Source: Thiorhodovibrio winogradskyi
GTDB taxonomy: Bacteria > Pseudomonadota > Gammaproteobacteria > Chromatiales > Chromatiaceae
NCBI RefSeq assembly: GCF_036208045.1
Contig: NZ_CP121472.1
Coordinates: 3,793,531-3,857,530 of the forward strand
Reading direction: 5' to 3'
DNA: 64,000 nt
The notes below the pieces were generated by a model, which saw nothing but the letters and a program-made list of their open reading frames with translations, ran no database searches and was not told the DNA's origin. Every line of letters starts with the position of its first letter. Positions within the stretch are counted from its first letter, which is position 1. This document shows positions 35,761-44,860 of the stretch, one piece after another. The position numbers were made by a program, and so were the translations under genes.

Positions 35761-36435
35761 ATGGCAAGACCCAAAATCATCTCGACCGAAGCCATTCTGG
35801 CCATGCTCTGCTCCTCGGTCACCAAGGTACTCTCCACCGCCACCAACACCGGCATCAGCTACTCACCCATGGTGCAGAAGATCACCCGCACCTGTCTGCG
35901 TCCGGATATTGGCTGCTTTGTGCTCTTCGACGGCGGATTTTCCGGCCTAGTGGTGATTAACTTCTCGGCCGAATCGGCGATGGAAATCTATCGCGCCTAC
36001 ATGATCCACATGGGCATGCCGGAGTCGGAACTTGCCACTCAGCATACCTCGGAGGAAGTCGGCAACATGCTCGGCGAGTTGATGAACCAGATCGTTGGGG
36101 ATTTTACCGGCAATGTCGGCCATGAACTGCTGGTTTCCATCACCCAAAACCAGCCCAAGATGCTCACCATTAACAAGGAGGTCATGGTTAGCATCGACAC
36201 CAATCTCGACCGCCCCCAGGCGCGACGCGTCGCCTTCAAAACCAGGGAGAACAAAATGTTCTACCTGGAGCTAGCCATGGACAAGACGGAGTTTATTAAG
36301 CTCCATGACTTCGAGCGCGAGGAAACCGACCCTGACCGCATCCTGGCCGAACAGCACAATGGCGGCGCCAGCAAGGAGAGCGCCGCCATTCAGTCAGAGG
36401 TGGATGACGCCCTGTTCGATGAGTTGGGTATTTGA
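35761..36435 (+). CDS. DUF3334 family protein (CheC/CheX-like fold)
   Basis: This 224-residue soluble protein contains EEVGNMLGELMNQIVGDFTG and then NVGHELLVSITQ, which follow the E-x2-N-M-(x)-N pattern of CheC/CheX phosphatase helices without the exact catalytic motif. It also contains the DUF3334 core RPDIGCFVLFDGGFSGLVVI. A role in receiver dephosphorylation or c-di-GMP-linked behaviour is only a guess. It is convergent with rnfE. Confidence 0.65.
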   Translation: MARPKIISTEAILAMLCSSVTKVLSTATNTGISYSPMVQKITRTCLRPDIGCFVLFDGGFSGLVVINFSAESAMEIYRAYMIHMGMPESELATQHTSEEVGNMLGELMNQIVGDFTGNVGHELLVSITQNQPKMLTINKEVMVSIDTNLDRPQARRVAFKTRENKMFYLELAMDKTEFIKLHDFEREETDPDRILAEQHNGGASKESAAIQSEVDDALFDELGI

Positions 36436-36469
36436 GAAAGGTCCCCCCAGTCGCCGAACAGCCCGCCAA

Positions 36470-37195
36470 CTAGCCCGCCGCGAGTGGCGCCTCCTGTTCA
36501 GACACAGCGACGCTGGGGCTTGGTTGCTTGGGACTTGGTTGTTTGGCACGCCGCCGTTCGGCACCTTTGTCGATCACCTTCTTGAGTGCAATCAGCATTC
36601 CCAGACCAATAAAGGCCCCGGGCGGCAGGATCGCCAGCAGCGCACCCTGGAAGTTCTCGCCCAGCGACAGGCCAAAGCCGGCCGCGGCGGGTCCGAGTAG
36701 CAGCTCCGCCTGGTGGAAGAGGGTCCCCTGCCCGAGAAACTCGCGGATGCCGCCCAAAACCATCAGCACCAGGGTAAAACCCGCGCCCATGGCCAAGCCA
36801 TCGACCAGGGCTTGGTCCAACCTGGCCTTGGAGGCGAACGCCTCGGCGCGGCCGATGATGGCGCAGTTGGTCACGATCAGCGGGATGAACAGCCCCAGCA
36901 CCAGATAGAGTTCGTACAGATAGGCCTGCATGGTCAGTTCCACCGCCGTCACGAAAGACGCGATGACCAGCACGAAGACCGGCAGGCGCACTTCCGGGCG
37001 CACCAGATTGCGGATCAGGGAGACAGTACCGTTGGACAGCACCAGGACCGCGGTCGTGGCCAGGCCCATGCCGAGTCCATTGGTGGCCGTGGTGGTGACC
37101 GCCAGCAGTGGGCATAGCCCGAGCATGGCGACCAGCGCCTGATTGTTGCTCCACAGGCCGTCGCTGACCAGGGATCCGTAGGTTGTATCGGCCAT
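36470..37195 (-). CDS. rnfE: Rnf electron transport complex subunit E
   Basis: This 241-residue membrane protein has about six transmembrane helices. It includes the RnfE/NqrD motif LGLFIPLIVTNCAIIGRAEAF, whose Cys is thought to ligate the intramembrane iron-sulfur centre, and ALLAILPPGAFIGLGMLIAL. The tail KQPSPKQPSPSV is a 15-bp tandem duplication. Its ATG overlaps the rnfG stop by one base. Confidence 0.95.
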   Translation of the reverse strand: MADTTYGSLVSDGLWSNNQALVAMLGLCPLLAVTTTATNGLGMGLATTAVLVLSNGTVSLIRNLVRPEVRLPVFVLVIASFVTAVELTMQAYLYELYLVLGLFIPLIVTNCAIIGRAEAFASKARLDQALVDGLAMGAGFTLVLMVLGGIREFLGQGTLFHQAELLLGPAAAGFGLSLGENFQGALLAILPPGAFIGLGMLIALKKVIDKGAERRRAKQPSPKQPSPSVAVSEQEAPLAAG

Positions 37196-37971
37196 CAGGA
37201 GGCTCCCGCGCGATCTGTGACAGTCAGGGGTGTGGCGCGAGCCGAAGTTGTTGGCGCTTGATCACTTCTGGCCTGATCAATCCCGGCCTGATCGGTCGCT
37301 TGTGGGCTCGCCTGGTGTGGTTTGGCGGGTGGCATTGCATCCCCGGCGCCCATGGCCGGCTCGGCATAAAGACGCTGTTCCTCCTGGTCGACATAGGTCA
37401 GGGTGTTGTAGACCGCCTCGACGATGGAACGCGGGGTGATGGTAGCGCCAGTGAATTGATCGAACACCCCGCCGTCGCGCTTCACATGCCATTGCTCCGC
37501 CGGCGGATTGCCGATGGACTTGCCGGTGAACTCCTTGATGATCCAATCGGACTTTTTCTCATCGATCTTGTCGCCCAGGCCTGGAGTTTCATGATGCTCC
37601 AGCACACGCACCCCACCCAGGGTGCCATCGGGCAGCACCGAGACCAGCAGGCGGATGGGGCCGGCGTAGCCGTCAGGCACCACAGGTTGCAAGATCAGCG
37701 CAACGGGATCATCGCCGTCGCGCACGCGAAAGATTTCAGTCGTCTGACCACCGAGCAACTCAGGGACGCTCACCTCAATGCGATCAGCCAGCGGATCATT
37801 CTTCAGCCGCCCGGCGGGCACTATGGCTTCGAGCTTGCTCAGCATGGCGTTGCGCCGGTTCTCGGCGATTTGATGATCGGTCATCGCATGGGTGACCGCC
37901 ACCAGGCCGACACCCGCCACGGAGAAGGCACCAAGGACGAAGCCGGCAATCAAAATGGGTGTGGTTTTCAT
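37195..37971 (-). CDS. rnfG: Rnf complex subunit G (FMN-binding)
   Basis: The 258 residues contain one N-terminal membrane helix (ILIAGFVLGAFSVAGVGLVA) and the periplasmic FMN-binding domain. FDQFTGATITPRSIVEAV contains the Thr that carries covalent FMN by ApbE. The C-terminal 55 residues (from AEPAMGAGD) are Gln/Ala/Asp-rich repeats unlike the family and may be disordered. It takes electrons on to the quinone/NAD side of Rnf. Confidence 0.93.
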   Translation of the reverse strand: MKTTPILIAGFVLGAFSVAGVGLVAVTHAMTDHQIAENRRNAMLSKLEAIVPAGRLKNDPLADRIEVSVPELLGGQTTEIFRVRDGDDPVALILQPVVPDGYAGPIRLLVSVLPDGTLGGVRVLEHHETPGLGDKIDEKKSDWIIKEFTGKSIGNPPAEQWHVKRDGGVFDQFTGATITPRSIVEAVYNTLTYVDQEEQRLYAEPAMGAGDAMPPAKPHQASPQATDQAGIDQARSDQAPTTSARATPLTVTDRAGAS

Positions 37972-37998
37972 CGCTCAATCCTCCGAGGAAACGCTGAT

Positions 37999-39054
37999 TC
38001 AGGTCCGACGGCCATGGCCAAAGACGCGCGGCTGGGTGTAGTGATCAATCGTGGGGGCGGCGATGTTCAGCAGCAAGACGCCAAAGGCGACGGCATCCGG
38101 GTAGCCACCCCAGGTACGGATCACAAAAACCACCACGCCAATCAGGGCGCCGAACACCAGTTGCCCACGTTTGGTGGTGGCGGCGCTGACTGGATCCGTG
38201 GCGATAAAGAAGGCTCCGAGCATGGCGCCGCCCGAGAACAAATGGAACCAGGGCGCGGGAAAATGATTGGGATCAAACAGCCAGAACAAGCCGGCCAGCA
38301 CTGCCAGGCTAGCGAGCAAGCTCACCGGAATGTGCCAGCTGATGACGCGGATAAACATCAGATAAAGCCCGCCAAGCAGAAAGCCCAGGGCCACCCATTC
38401 CCAACCCTGACCGCCAACGAAACCCCACAAGGGGCTTTGGCGGATCTCCGCCATTAACACATTGGAGTCGAGCCGGGTGCGCATGTCATCAAGCGGCGTG
38501 GCCGCGCTGACGGCATCCCAGCTGAGTTCGGGCGGCAGGGCGCCGGTGAAGATCAGCCGTGCTGAATCCACGAATGACAGATGCACCAAATCCTTGGCCT
38601 CGAGCAAGGCTGGCACATCGGCCGGCAGCCAGGTGGTGGTGGCGACCGGATAGGAAATCAGCAAGAAGACATAACCCGCCATGGCCGGATTAAAAGGATT
38701 GTAGCCGATACCGCCATAGAGTTGCTTGACGATGACAATGGCAAACAGAATGCCAAGCAGCGTCAGCCACCAGGGCAGGGTCGGCGGTACCGTGATGGCG
38801 AACAAGAGCGCCGTGACCAGGGCACTCAGGTCGCGGATGGCGGGCAGTGCCGGGCGGCCACGGGCTTTCACCATCAACGCCTCGGCACCCAGGGCGAAGA
38901 CGCTGGCGAGGGCCATGTTGATGATCACGCCCCAGCCGAAGAACCAGACCATGGCGATGGTGCCAGGAATCAGCGCCAGGCACACCTGGAGCATGACCTG
39001 ATCGACGCGATAAGGGCGCGCGCTGTGGGGCGAGGATGTCAGAGACCCGGCCAT
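37999..39054 (-). CDS. rnfD: Rnf complex subunit D (membrane, FMN-binding)
   Basis: This 351-residue protein has nine or so helices. ATDPVSAATTKRGQLVFGAL contains the family S-A-T-T motif in which Thr binds FMN. LLMFxx-type NPFNPAMAGYVFLLISYPVA is the conserved loop. Its start overlaps the rnfC stop by one base, consistent with translational coupling in the operon. Confidence 0.95.
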   Translation of the reverse strand: MAGSLTSSPHSARPYRVDQVMLQVCLALIPGTIAMVWFFGWGVIINMALASVFALGAEALMVKARGRPALPAIRDLSALVTALLFAITVPPTLPWWLTLLGILFAIVIVKQLYGGIGYNPFNPAMAGYVFLLISYPVATTTWLPADVPALLEAKDLVHLSFVDSARLIFTGALPPELSWDAVSAATPLDDMRTRLDSNVLMAEIRQSPLWGFVGGQGWEWVALGFLLGGLYLMFIRVISWHIPVSLLASLAVLAGLFWLFDPNHFPAPWFHLFSGGAMLGAFFIATDPVSAATTKRGQLVFGALIGVVVFVIRTWGGYPDAVAFGVLLLNIAAPTIDHYTQPRVFGHGRRT

Positions 39055-40709
39055 TATGTCTCGCTCCCGGCGGTTTCGGTCCGCGGCTTGGCGGCTGTGC
39101 GCTCCGTTGACTGTTGCGCCGATTCAGGTGCGGTCGGGGGGACTGACCCTCCGCTCTGCCCGGCCCCGCCCACGGCGGCCGACTTGCCCGGCACCGTCTT
39201 GGTCTTGGGCGTGATGGCTTCCTTTTTCTTGCGCAGCTTGGCCTTGCGCTCGCGCTCCTGGCGCTCCAGCCGGGCCTCGCGGGCCTCGTGGCGCTGCTTG
39301 GCGCGCTCGGAGGCCTGCTTCTCGCGCTCGCGCGCCCAGCTTTCATTCTTGGCGAAGCGATAGTATTGCACCAGCGGGATGTGCGCGGGGCAGACATGGG
39401 CGCAGCAGCCGCATTCAATGCAGTCGAACAAATTGTAATCCTGCACCTTGTCGAGGTCTTTTGCCCGCGCGTGCCAGTACATTTGCTGCGGCAGCAGATT
39501 GGCCGGACAGGCTTGCGCGCACTGGCCGCAGCGGATGCAGGGCATGGCCGGGCCAGGGTCTGGTGATTCGGCCGGGGTCAGCGCCAGAATACAGTTGGTG
39601 GCCTTGGTGATGGGCACCCGGTCACTCTGGAGGTTGACGCCCATCATGGGGCCACCGGCGATGAGCTTGGCCAGTTCGCCCGAGTAGCCGCCACTAGCCG
39701 CGATCAACTCGCTCGCCAGGGTGCCGACACGCACGCGAAAATTCCCTGGCCGCGCGATGCCGCGCCCGGTGACGGTGACATAGCGTTCCACCAGTGGATG
39801 GCCACGCAGTACCGCATCGGTGATCGCCGCTACTGTTCCGACGTTCTGGCACACAATGCCGATCTGCGCCGGGATGCCGTGGCTGGGCACCTCCTGACCG
39901 GTCAGGATGCGGATCAGCTGTTTCTCGCCGCCGCTCGGGTAGAGCGTGGGTATGGCCAGCACCTCGATGCGCGCCTGAGTCTGGGCCTGTTGTTCGGCCA
40001 CCGCCTGGCGCATGGCCGCGATGGCCTCGGGCTTGTTGTCCTCGATGCCGATCAGGCAGCGCTCGGCGCCGAGCAAATGCAAAATAATGCGCGCGCCCGT
40101 GATGATATCCGCCGCGCGATCGCGCATCAGCAGGTCGTCACAGGTGATATAGGGCTCGCACTCCACACCATTCAGCACCAGGGTATCAATGGGCTGATCC
40201 TTGCCCGGATTGAGCTTGACGCTGGTGGGAAAGGAGGCGCCGCCAAGCCCGACCGCACCAGCCAGGCGAATGCGCGCGCGCAGCGCATCGGCATCGAGCT
40301 GATGAAAATCCGCCACCGGCTCGGGTAGATCGGGTGCCCAGGTGTCCTGACCGTCGGTCTCGATGATGATCGCCGGCGCCGGCAAGCCTGATGGATGCGG
40401 CATGGCGTGCGGCTCAATGGCCACCACTGTCCCTGAGCTGGAGGCATGCACGGGCGCGCTGACATAACCCTGGGGCTCGCCAATCATCTGACCTTTAAAG
40501 ACATGGTCCCCCACCTGCACGCAGGGCCGCGCCGGCGCTCCGATGTGCTGGGACAGTGGAATGACCAAGCGCTTGGGCAAAACCGCCGCGGCCACGCCAG
40601 TCTGATTCGACAGGGCCTTTTCATCCGGCAGATGCACCCCGCCATGGAACTTCCAGAGTTTGGGCGCTGGCCTGGTGGCCTGGGTCTTTGTTTGCTTGCT
40701 TTGTGTCAT
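39054..40709 (-). CDS. rnfC: Rnf complex subunit C (NADH/ferredoxin side)
   Basis: This 551-residue peripheral subunit has the N-terminal barrel (KWHFGG-like KFHGGVHLPDEKALSNQT) and a Rossmann-like middle (VGLGGASFPTSVKLNPG). It carries two [4Fe-4S] motifs, CIRCGQCAQACP (Cys391 onward) and DCIECGCCAHVCP (Cys430 onward). A highly charged Lys/Arg/Glu coiled tail of about 90 residues follows, as in gammaproteobacterial RnfC. It interacts with NAD(H) and perhaps ferredoxin. Confidence 0.95.
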   Translation of the reverse strand: MTQSKQTKTQATRPAPKLWKFHGGVHLPDEKALSNQTGVAAAVLPKRLVIPLSQHIGAPARPCVQVGDHVFKGQMIGEPQGYVSAPVHASSSGTVVAIEPHAMPHPSGLPAPAIIIETDGQDTWAPDLPEPVADFHQLDADALRARIRLAGAVGLGGASFPTSVKLNPGKDQPIDTLVLNGVECEPYITCDDLLMRDRAADIITGARIILHLLGAERCLIGIEDNKPEAIAAMRQAVAEQQAQTQARIEVLAIPTLYPSGGEKQLIRILTGQEVPSHGIPAQIGIVCQNVGTVAAITDAVLRGHPLVERYVTVTGRGIARPGNFRVRVGTLASELIAASGGYSGELAKLIAGGPMMGVNLQSDRVPITKATNCILALTPAESPDPGPAMPCIRCGQCAQACPANLLPQQMYWHARAKDLDKVQDYNLFDCIECGCCAHVCPAHIPLVQYYRFAKNESWAREREKQASERAKQRHEAREARLERQERERKAKLRKKKEAITPKTKTVPGKSAAVGGAGQSGGSVPPTAPESAQQSTERTAAKPRTETAGSET

Positions 40710-40729
40710 CTCGGCAACACTTGTGCTGA

Positions 40730-41449
40730 TCAGGCCGCCGCGCGCTCGTGCGACGCTTGGCCCGAACGCTGATTGGGATGCTGGTTGGGATGATGGCCCG
40801 ACCCCTGATCGGCACCCTGATCGGCACCCGAGTCGGAATCCTGATCGGCGCCTTGATTGGCGCTTTCCACCGTCGGCCGCGAGACCAGAGTGGAAGCCGC
40901 CATCGCCATGGATTCAGGATAGGAGGATTGAGGGTAAGGCCATTTCCAGTTCGAGAGATTCTCCCGCACCGGGACCAGGTGAATGCACTCGACCGGACAG
41001 GTTGGCACGCACAGCTCGCAATTGGTGCACTCACTGGCAATGACCGCGTGCAAATGCTTGGCCGCGCCAACAATGGCATCCACCGGGCAGGATTGCAGGC
41101 ACTTGGTGCAGCCGATGCAGTCCTGCTCGTCGATCACCGCCAGCGCCTTGGGCTTGGATACCACCTCGCCTAGGGCCACCGGCTCGCGCCCGAGCAGATC
41201 GGCCAGGGCCAACATGGTTCCCTCCCCGCCTGGCGCGCACAGGTTAATGTCGGCCTCGCCCGAGGCCACCGCCTCGGCATAGGGTCGACAACCCGGATAA
41301 CCGCATTGGCCGCATTGGCTCTGCGGCAGCAGCGCCTCGGCCTGATCGGCGATGGGATCGCCGTCAATATGAAAACGAATGGCGGAGTAACCAAGCAGCA
41401 GGCCAAAAATCACGGCAAGCGCTGCAACGGCTCCGATGGCAACCAGCAT
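40730..41449 (-). CDS. rnfB: Rnf complex subunit B (iron-sulfur)
   Basis: I chose ATG 41449 over the upstream TTG. The 239 residues contain one membrane helix (MLVAIGAVAALAVIFGLLLG) and the CGQCGYPGC cluster (Cys46, 49 and 54). Two ferredoxin [4Fe-4S] motifs follow, CIGCTKCLQSCP and CTNCELCVPTCP. The last 50 residues are a low-complexity Asp/Gln/Gly/His repeat built largely by the 12-bp units at 40805-40864. RnfB probably docks ferredoxin and passes electrons through the membrane. Confidence 0.95.
   Translation of the reverse strand: MLVAIGAVAALAVIFGLLLGYSAIRFHIDGDPIADQAEALLPQSQCGQCGYPGCRPYAEAVASGEADINLCAPGGEGTMLALADLLGREPVALGEVVSKPKALAVIDEQDCIGCTKCLQSCPVDAIVGAAKHLHAVIASECTNCELCVPTCPVECIHLVPVRENLSNWKWPYPQSSYPESMAMAASTLVSRPTVESANQGADQDSDSGADQGADQGSGHHPNQHPNQRSGQASHERAAA
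40805..40864. repeat. 5 x 12-bp tandem repeat in rnfB
   Basis: Units approximate CTGATCGGCACC. On the coding strand they give G-A-D-Q and related tetrapeptides in the RnfB tail. The first two units are identical; later ones carry substitutions. It is in frame and outside the functional domains. Confidence 0.85.
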
Positions 41450-41548
41450 GGTGTTTATTCCCCTTTCCAAACGGTGGTCAGTGGCGCGCCCGTGGGGGCA
41501 AAATCATTCGCCTTATGTCACGAGACCCGTGATGCCCGGCCGAGCGCG

Positions 41549-42130
41549 TCAATTCGAAACCAGCCCAGCAAACCCCATGAAGGCCAGCGACATCAACCCG
41601 GCGGTGATCAGGGCAATGGGGCTGCCCTGGAAAGGTTCCGGCACATCGGCCACCGCCACCCGTTCGCGCATCGCCGCGAACAAGGCCAGCACCAGGGAAA
41701 ATCCAATGGCCGCGCCGAAACCGTAGAGGGTGGCCTCGAGAAAACCACGCTGCTCCTGAAGGTTGAGCAGCGCCACGCCGAGCACCGCGCAGTTGGTGGT
41801 AATCAGTGGCAGGAAAATGCCCAACACCTGATAGAGCACCGGGCTGGTCTTGTGCATGACGGTCTCGGTGAACTGCACCACCACGGCAATGACCAGGATA
41901 AAGGCGATGGTGCGCAGATACTCGATGCCAAGAGGTTCCAGCAGGAAGGCGTTGACCACCCAGGAGGTGACCGAGGACAGGGTCAGCACAAAGGTGGTGG
42001 CCAGTCCCATGCCAATGGCGGTCTCGAGCTTCTTGGACACCCCCATGAAGGGGCAGAGGCCCAAAAATTTAACCAAAACAAAATTATTGACCAGCACAGT
42101 GCTGACCAAAATGAGCGCGTACTCGGTCAT
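41549..42130 (-). CDS. rnfA: Rnf complex subunit A
   Basis: This 193-residue membrane protein starts at ATG 42130 with [20 protein letters not shown], which matches RnfA almost exactly. It has six helices and the intramembrane Cys motifs [12 protein letters not shown] and [15 protein letters not shown]. First gene of the operon rnfABCDGE, which runs 42130 to 36470. Operon transcription is supported by near-continuous spacing. Confidence 0.95.
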   Translation of the reverse strand: MTEYALILVSTVLVNNFVLVKFLGLCPFMGVSKKLETAIGMGLATTFVLTLSSVTSWVVNAFLLEPLGIEYLRTIAFILVIAVVVQFTETVMHKTSPVLYQVLGIFLPLITTNCAVLGVALLNLQEQRGFLEATLYGFGAAIGFSLVLALFAAMRERVAVADVPEPFQGSPIALITAGLMSLAFMGFAGLVSN

Positions 42131-42642
42131 TGGGAACTCGGAGCTGAAAATGCGGCTGGAAGTAAGACAAAAACGGCCTGAACGGCTCGATCTAAACGAC
42201 CTAACTGCCTGAACTTTAGTGACTGCCTGAACGACGTCAATTAAGGGTGTCGGGCAAGGACATTGGCCTTGGCCAGCGGACGGACTGCTGCTTGAACGCG
42301 CCATCCGCCTTGATAATCGGCACCGCAAGCGCGGAAGTCTAGCGATCTTTAACCTCGCGGACAACCGCCATCGGCTTCCAGTCTCTCGGCAATAACCCCT
42401 GAATCCGCACGGTCATCACCGGTTCCGACATCATAAGGCGCCCCAACTTAAAGAGCTGAGGGAGCTCTACCAGACCAAATCGCCCTAAAGTCGGGACGCT
42501 CGGCCGAGCCCAGGCGATCCGGATCTGGAGGCCCTGATTCACTCCCTCGCTGAGTCACCCGGACACATCAAGCGGTGGCTCTCAATTTGTCTACTGCCCT
42601 CAATCTAACTTGTTCCTCAAGCCAGAATGGAGAACCAATCGG
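42131..42642. other. Intergenic region upstream of rnfA, no gene recognised
   Basis: About 510 bp. It should hold the rnf promoter reading leftward. Open frames (such as 42339-42542 on the minus strand) give no recognisable protein. A GAGCTGAGGGAGCTC palindrome occurs near 42452. Part of it may be decayed coding sequence. Confidence 0.45.
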
Positions 42643-42792
42643 ATGCAACTACACTCCTACGCGCAACTCGAAATGATCGGCTTCTTTGTTTTTGTCATCT
42701 GGTTGTTTTACTACCAGATCACATCGTCACGCAAAAACGCGCGCCAGGCTGAAGAAGAGGAACACCAAGCGCGCACAAGCGAGTCGGACTAA
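42643..42792 (+). CDS. Small single-pass membrane protein
   Basis: ATG 42643, with GGAG 10 bases upstream, encodes 49 residues. A hydrophobic helix (MIGFFVFVIWLFYYQI) is followed by a positive and then acidic tail (SSRKNARQAEEEEHQART). Length and helix are credible for a real small membrane protein. No family recognised. It lies between rnfA and a Ser/Thr kinase. Confidence 0.45.
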   Translation: MQLHSYAQLEMIGFFVFVIWLFYYQITSSRKNARQAEEEEHQARTSESD

Positions 42793-43021
42793 TAGGTGAT
42801 ACAACTTGATTTGAACAAGTTGAGCACATTATTTGACTGACTTACACATAATATCAAATTGTGCATATTACCTAAGGTAATAGTTTCGCCGTGCGGCGCC
42901 TCAAAAACCAGAGGCTATTCGGTGATCTTCTATCAGGCACTCCCAACCTGGTCCCCTGCAAACTGTACGAGAAGCAACTTGCTCGGACACCACTCCGAGC
43001 AGCCGGCTTCTGGTTAGCCGT
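42793..43021. promoter_or_regulatory. AT-rich intergenic region with palindrome
   Basis: At 42867-42881 there is a perfect palindrome ATTACCTAAGGTAAT (7-bp arms, one central base), in a strongly AT-rich block that is unusual for this GC-rich window. It looks like an operator or protein-binding site. A separate terminator-like hairpin follows at 42981. It is downstream of the small membrane protein and downstream of the kinase, so any regulated promoter is not obvious. Confidence 0.35.
42981..43000 (-). terminator. Hairpin at the 3' end of the Ser/Thr kinase gene
   Basis: A perfect 7-bp stem GCTCGGA / TCCGAGC with a 6-nt loop lies 22 bp past the kinase stop. It is followed in the direction of transcription by a short A/T-containing stretch (AAGTTGCTT). 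A weak intrinsic terminator is plausible. Confidence 0.45.
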
Positions 43022-44560
43022 TCAGACGGGAAATAGCTTTCTTTCTCGCGCCAGGATGTAGCCCAATTTGCGCAGCGCATGGATGGTCTGCCTGGCGCTC
43101 ACTCGATCGAGTTCCTTCTCTTCTTCGCTGAGTTCGCTGTAGGGGATCAAGGTTGGGTTTTCCTTGCGCGCATCATCGCGCACCGGACCATAGCGCCAAC
43201 CCTGGGCCGTGCGCTCGGTCACATAGGCAATGTGTACCGCCTCCGCGAGTTGTTCCAGCACAACCTCGGCACCAGTTTGCACATGCTGAATAGCAAAGGC
43301 GAGTGTCTGGGCGTCGCCGAAACGTTGCGATTTCTTGAGCGCCATCGCCCGCTTACAAATGGCGATCAGCTCGTCAGGTAAAGACAGCGCCAGGTCCGCG
43401 CCATCTGGGCTGCCGTCCCCCCGCGACAAAATGTCCTCCAATTTTACGACATCGCGATAGGACTTGATCTTTCGTCCGGTCAGAATCTCAAACAGAATGG
43501 CGCCCAAGGAGTAGATATCGGAACGTGTGTCGATCTCTTCGAGCTGCCCGAGTGCCTGCTCGGGCGACATATAGTAAGGGGTTCCGACGCCATGCCCGGT
43601 TAAATTGGCGGCCTTGCCCGGCGGTTGCGCATCCGGCGACACCTGACCCTGTTCGGGCGCCTGCGCGAGCGGCGGCTTGCAGGGCGACTCGGACAATGCC
43701 TCCGTCGATGGGTTTAGTCGGCGCGCAAGCCCCCAGTCAAGCACATAGGTCTCACCAAACTCGCCAATAATGATATTGGCCGGCTTGAGGTCTCGGTGGA
43801 TAACACCATGGCGATGTGCGTATGCTAGGGTCTGGCACACATCGATAAAATTGGGCAACAAGGCCAAACGCTCCTCCAAACCCGCTGCCTTTTTGATTGC
43901 CTCGGCCAGGGTGCGTCCCTCGACCAACTTCATGGTGTAATAGGCCTCGCCCGAGGCGCGACGCCGACCTATCTCATAGACGGGCACAATGCCCGGATGC
44001 TGCAAGACGGCGGTCAGCTCGGCTTCGCGCACAAAGCGGCGGCGCAAATCCGGCAGGTAGTCGGCCATGGATTCATCCGCCGCCAGATCAGGCAGGACTT
44101 CCTTGAGCGCGACCCGGCGCTTCATGGCGACATCCTGCACGCAGTAAACAATGCCCATGCCGCCGCGACCAAGTTCTTTCTGCCCCAGATAGCGGCCAGC
44201 CTGCTCGGCAAGCTGAACCTCATCGCTCTCGCCGCGTTCGACTCCGCGATTGGAGGCTTCACCCTCCTCCCAGTGCAGGGTCAAGGTCTGCTCCAATGGC
44301 TTAGCCTGGTCTTCATCTGGCATCCTGTCCGGCGGATCGGCCATGGTTAGGGCGTCGACCCCGGTCTGGTCCGCGAGATGTTGCTCAAGCTGCTCAAACT
44401 GGGCAGCCGTCAGCAGTCGTCGCTCATGACAACCTTGCACCAGCGAGGCGACCCGCTCCCCCGACGTCTCAAGTAAGAGATCCAGTATCTGCGTAAATGA
44501 CAATAACCCGAGCTGATAGGCGGCTTCACAGAAAGCTCTGTCTGTCATCGCTGTCATCAT
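43022..44560 (-). CDS. Serine/threonine protein kinase
   Basis: About 512 residues from ATG 44560. The N-terminal 100 residues contain helical, Leu-rich sequence. The kinase domain follows: glycine loop LGRGGMGIVYCVQD, catalytic loop HRDLKPANIII (Asp257), DWG in place of DFG (as in many bacterial Hanks kinases), and GTPYYMSPEQALGQ. A C-terminal segment after about 425 (VQTGAEVVLEQLAEAVHIAY) is not kinase. There are no transmembrane helices, PASTA repeats or FHA domain, so it is a soluble Hanks-type kinase with unknown targets. Confidence 0.9.
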   Translation of the reverse strand: MMTAMTDRAFCEAAYQLGLLSFTQILDLLLETSGERVASLVQGCHERRLLTAAQFEQLEQHLADQTGVDALTMADPPDRMPDEDQAKPLEQTLTLHWEEGEASNRGVERGESDEVQLAEQAGRYLGQKELGRGGMGIVYCVQDVAMKRRVALKEVLPDLAADESMADYLPDLRRRFVREAELTAVLQHPGIVPVYEIGRRRASGEAYYTMKLVEGRTLAEAIKKAAGLEERLALLPNFIDVCQTLAYAHRHGVIHRDLKPANIIIGEFGETYVLDWGLARRLNPSTEALSESPCKPPLAQAPEQGQVSPDAQPPGKAANLTGHGVGTPYYMSPEQALGQLEEIDTRSDIYSLGAILFEILTGRKIKSYRDVVKLEDILSRGDGSPDGADLALSLPDELIAICKRAMALKKSQRFGDAQTLAFAIQHVQTGAEVVLEQLAEAVHIAYVTERTAQGWRYGPVRDDARKENPTLIPYSELSEEEKELDRVSARQTIHALRKLGYILARERKLFPV

Positions 44561-44807
44561 TCGTTGGCCTGTTTCTGTTAGCACCTGTCCGGCGGCATGG
44601 CTGCGAACTCCGGCACCCGCGCGCCTATGCCTCATCACCAGAGTATAACCATCCCAGGCCCAATGTCGGATTCTGGTCGACCACCCAGACGCAAGCCAAA
44701 GACCGGACTGACACTCCCAGGCATTCGCCGCGACATTTTTCGCCCCCCGGTCATCGTGCTAGGGTATGGGTCCGCGCGCTGCTTTTGGGTGCTCTGATCC
44801 CATCCCT

Positions 44808-44826
44808 CAGGGTGGCGGCCACCCTG
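44808..44826. other. Perfect 8-bp hairpin upstream of a hypothetical gene
   Basis: CAGGGTGG / CCACCCTG with a 3-nt loop lies 35 bp before the start at 44861. There is no T-run. It may be a structured leader or chance. Confidence 0.3.
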
Positions 44827-44860
44827 GAATATCAGGCTTGTTTCACGCGAAAGCTCAGTC

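Noticed and set aside
42339-42542. 67-codon minus-strand frame before rnfA as a gene or transposase remnant
   Set aside because: No start signal, no family match and no repeat ends; left as non-coding.
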